Under the pieces are notes generated by a model that had not been told where the DNA came from, did no database searches, and was given only the letters and a program-made list of their open reading frames with translations. Of a stretch of DNA of 53,258 nucleotides, positions 53,046 through 53,258 are shown in pieces. How positions within the stretch are numbered: position 1 is the first letter of the stretch; each line of letters begins with the position of its first letter. The translations under genes and the position numbers were made by a program. The DNA is from Pseudobdellovibrionaceae bacterium (GTDB lineage: Bacteria; Bdellovibrionota; Bdellovibrionia; Bdellovibrionales; Bdellovibrionaceae), in NCBI GenBank assembly GCA_013359135.1, contig JABWCN010000030.1, positions 1-53,258 of the forward strand. The letters run 5' to 3'.

Positions 53046-53258
53046 GTTGATCATTGTAGCAGGCGTTTTTCAATTTTTTGAAGCCTAAAAAAATAGAAAA
53101 AATTTAAATTAAATTGTCATTTGTGCTAAAAAAACAGTCAAAAAAGCTTAGCATGCAGAAATTAATAGACCCCAGGGCAAATTATGGGTAAAAATTCAGC
53201 GTGTTTTTTAGCTGTAAGATATCGAATTCATTTATAAATTTTTTGGAAGATAAGGGTG

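Noticed and set aside
53046-53258. Hairpin and possible gene start at the right edge
   Set aside because: AGGC/GCCT with a T-rich interior near 53056-53086 is short and interrupted, and the GTG at the end has too little sequence after it to test.
1-53258. CRISPR array, rRNA operon, insertion sequence or antiphage cluster
   Set aside because: No evenly spaced repeats, transposase, rRNA or defence-gene signatures were seen on either strand. The only mobile-element trace is the recombinase at the left edge.

Overview
The window is AT-rich bacterial chromosome from a Gram-negative. Outer-membrane barrel proteins, many lipoproteins (several with an unusual Q-N-C lipobox), secreted peptidases, a phospholipase A2-like protein and a lytic-transglycosylase-like lipoprotein suggest a Bdellovibrio-like predatory bacterium (Bdellovibrionota). 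This is inferred from gene style; no phylogenetic marker was tested.

Layout. 1-1.8 kb: a decayed serine recombinase whose frame runs into the 3' end of a tRNA-Leu(UAG). 1.8-3.4 kb: gcvT-gcvH (minus). 3.6-8.1 kb: a 1508-residue von Willebrand A lipoprotein. 8.2-16.1 kb (minus): gcvP, a GT9 glycosyltransferase, an Rsm22-like methyltransferase, a secreted M14 carboxypeptidase and a secreted subtilase. 16.4-24.1 kb: an exported protein with an apparently intact RelA/SpoT synthetase fold, cheW with a membrane-less chemoreceptor-like protein built from a tandem [receptor tip + Cache] unit, an ammonium transporter, and a NarL-type two-component pair whose kinase carries a related sensor segment. 24.2-28.9 kb: a phospholipase A2-like protein, a TetR regulator, a lysine-rich coiled-coil protein and a TldD/TldE protease pair. 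29-32.3 kb: epmA with an extra N-terminal domain, a lytic transglycosylase-like lipoprotein, adk and an HU/IHF protein. 32.4-39.6 kb (minus): pyrD-mutT-two glycosyltransferase genes, glutamate dehydrogenase, a tandem cyclic-nucleotide-binding protein and a lipoprotein. 39.9-48.9 kb (plus): barrel-lipoprotein-barrel genes followed by addB-addA. 49-53 kb: a barrel-like protein, RNase HI with a C-terminal hybrid-binding domain, an SDR oxidoreductase and two unknown exported or membrane proteins.

Functional links. Glycine cleavage, glutamate dehydrogenase and Amt form an amino-nitrogen theme that would suit a protein-rich diet. Peptidases, phospholipase and transglycosylase fit degradation of other cells or of the organism's own wall. 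AddAB, the HU/IHF protein, MutT and RNase H are genome maintenance. No CRISPR array, rRNA, insertion sequence, phage block or recognisable antiphage island was seen. The most unusual gene is the exported RelA/SpoT-domain protein at 16.4 kb. No intergenic stretch exceeds 300 bases.
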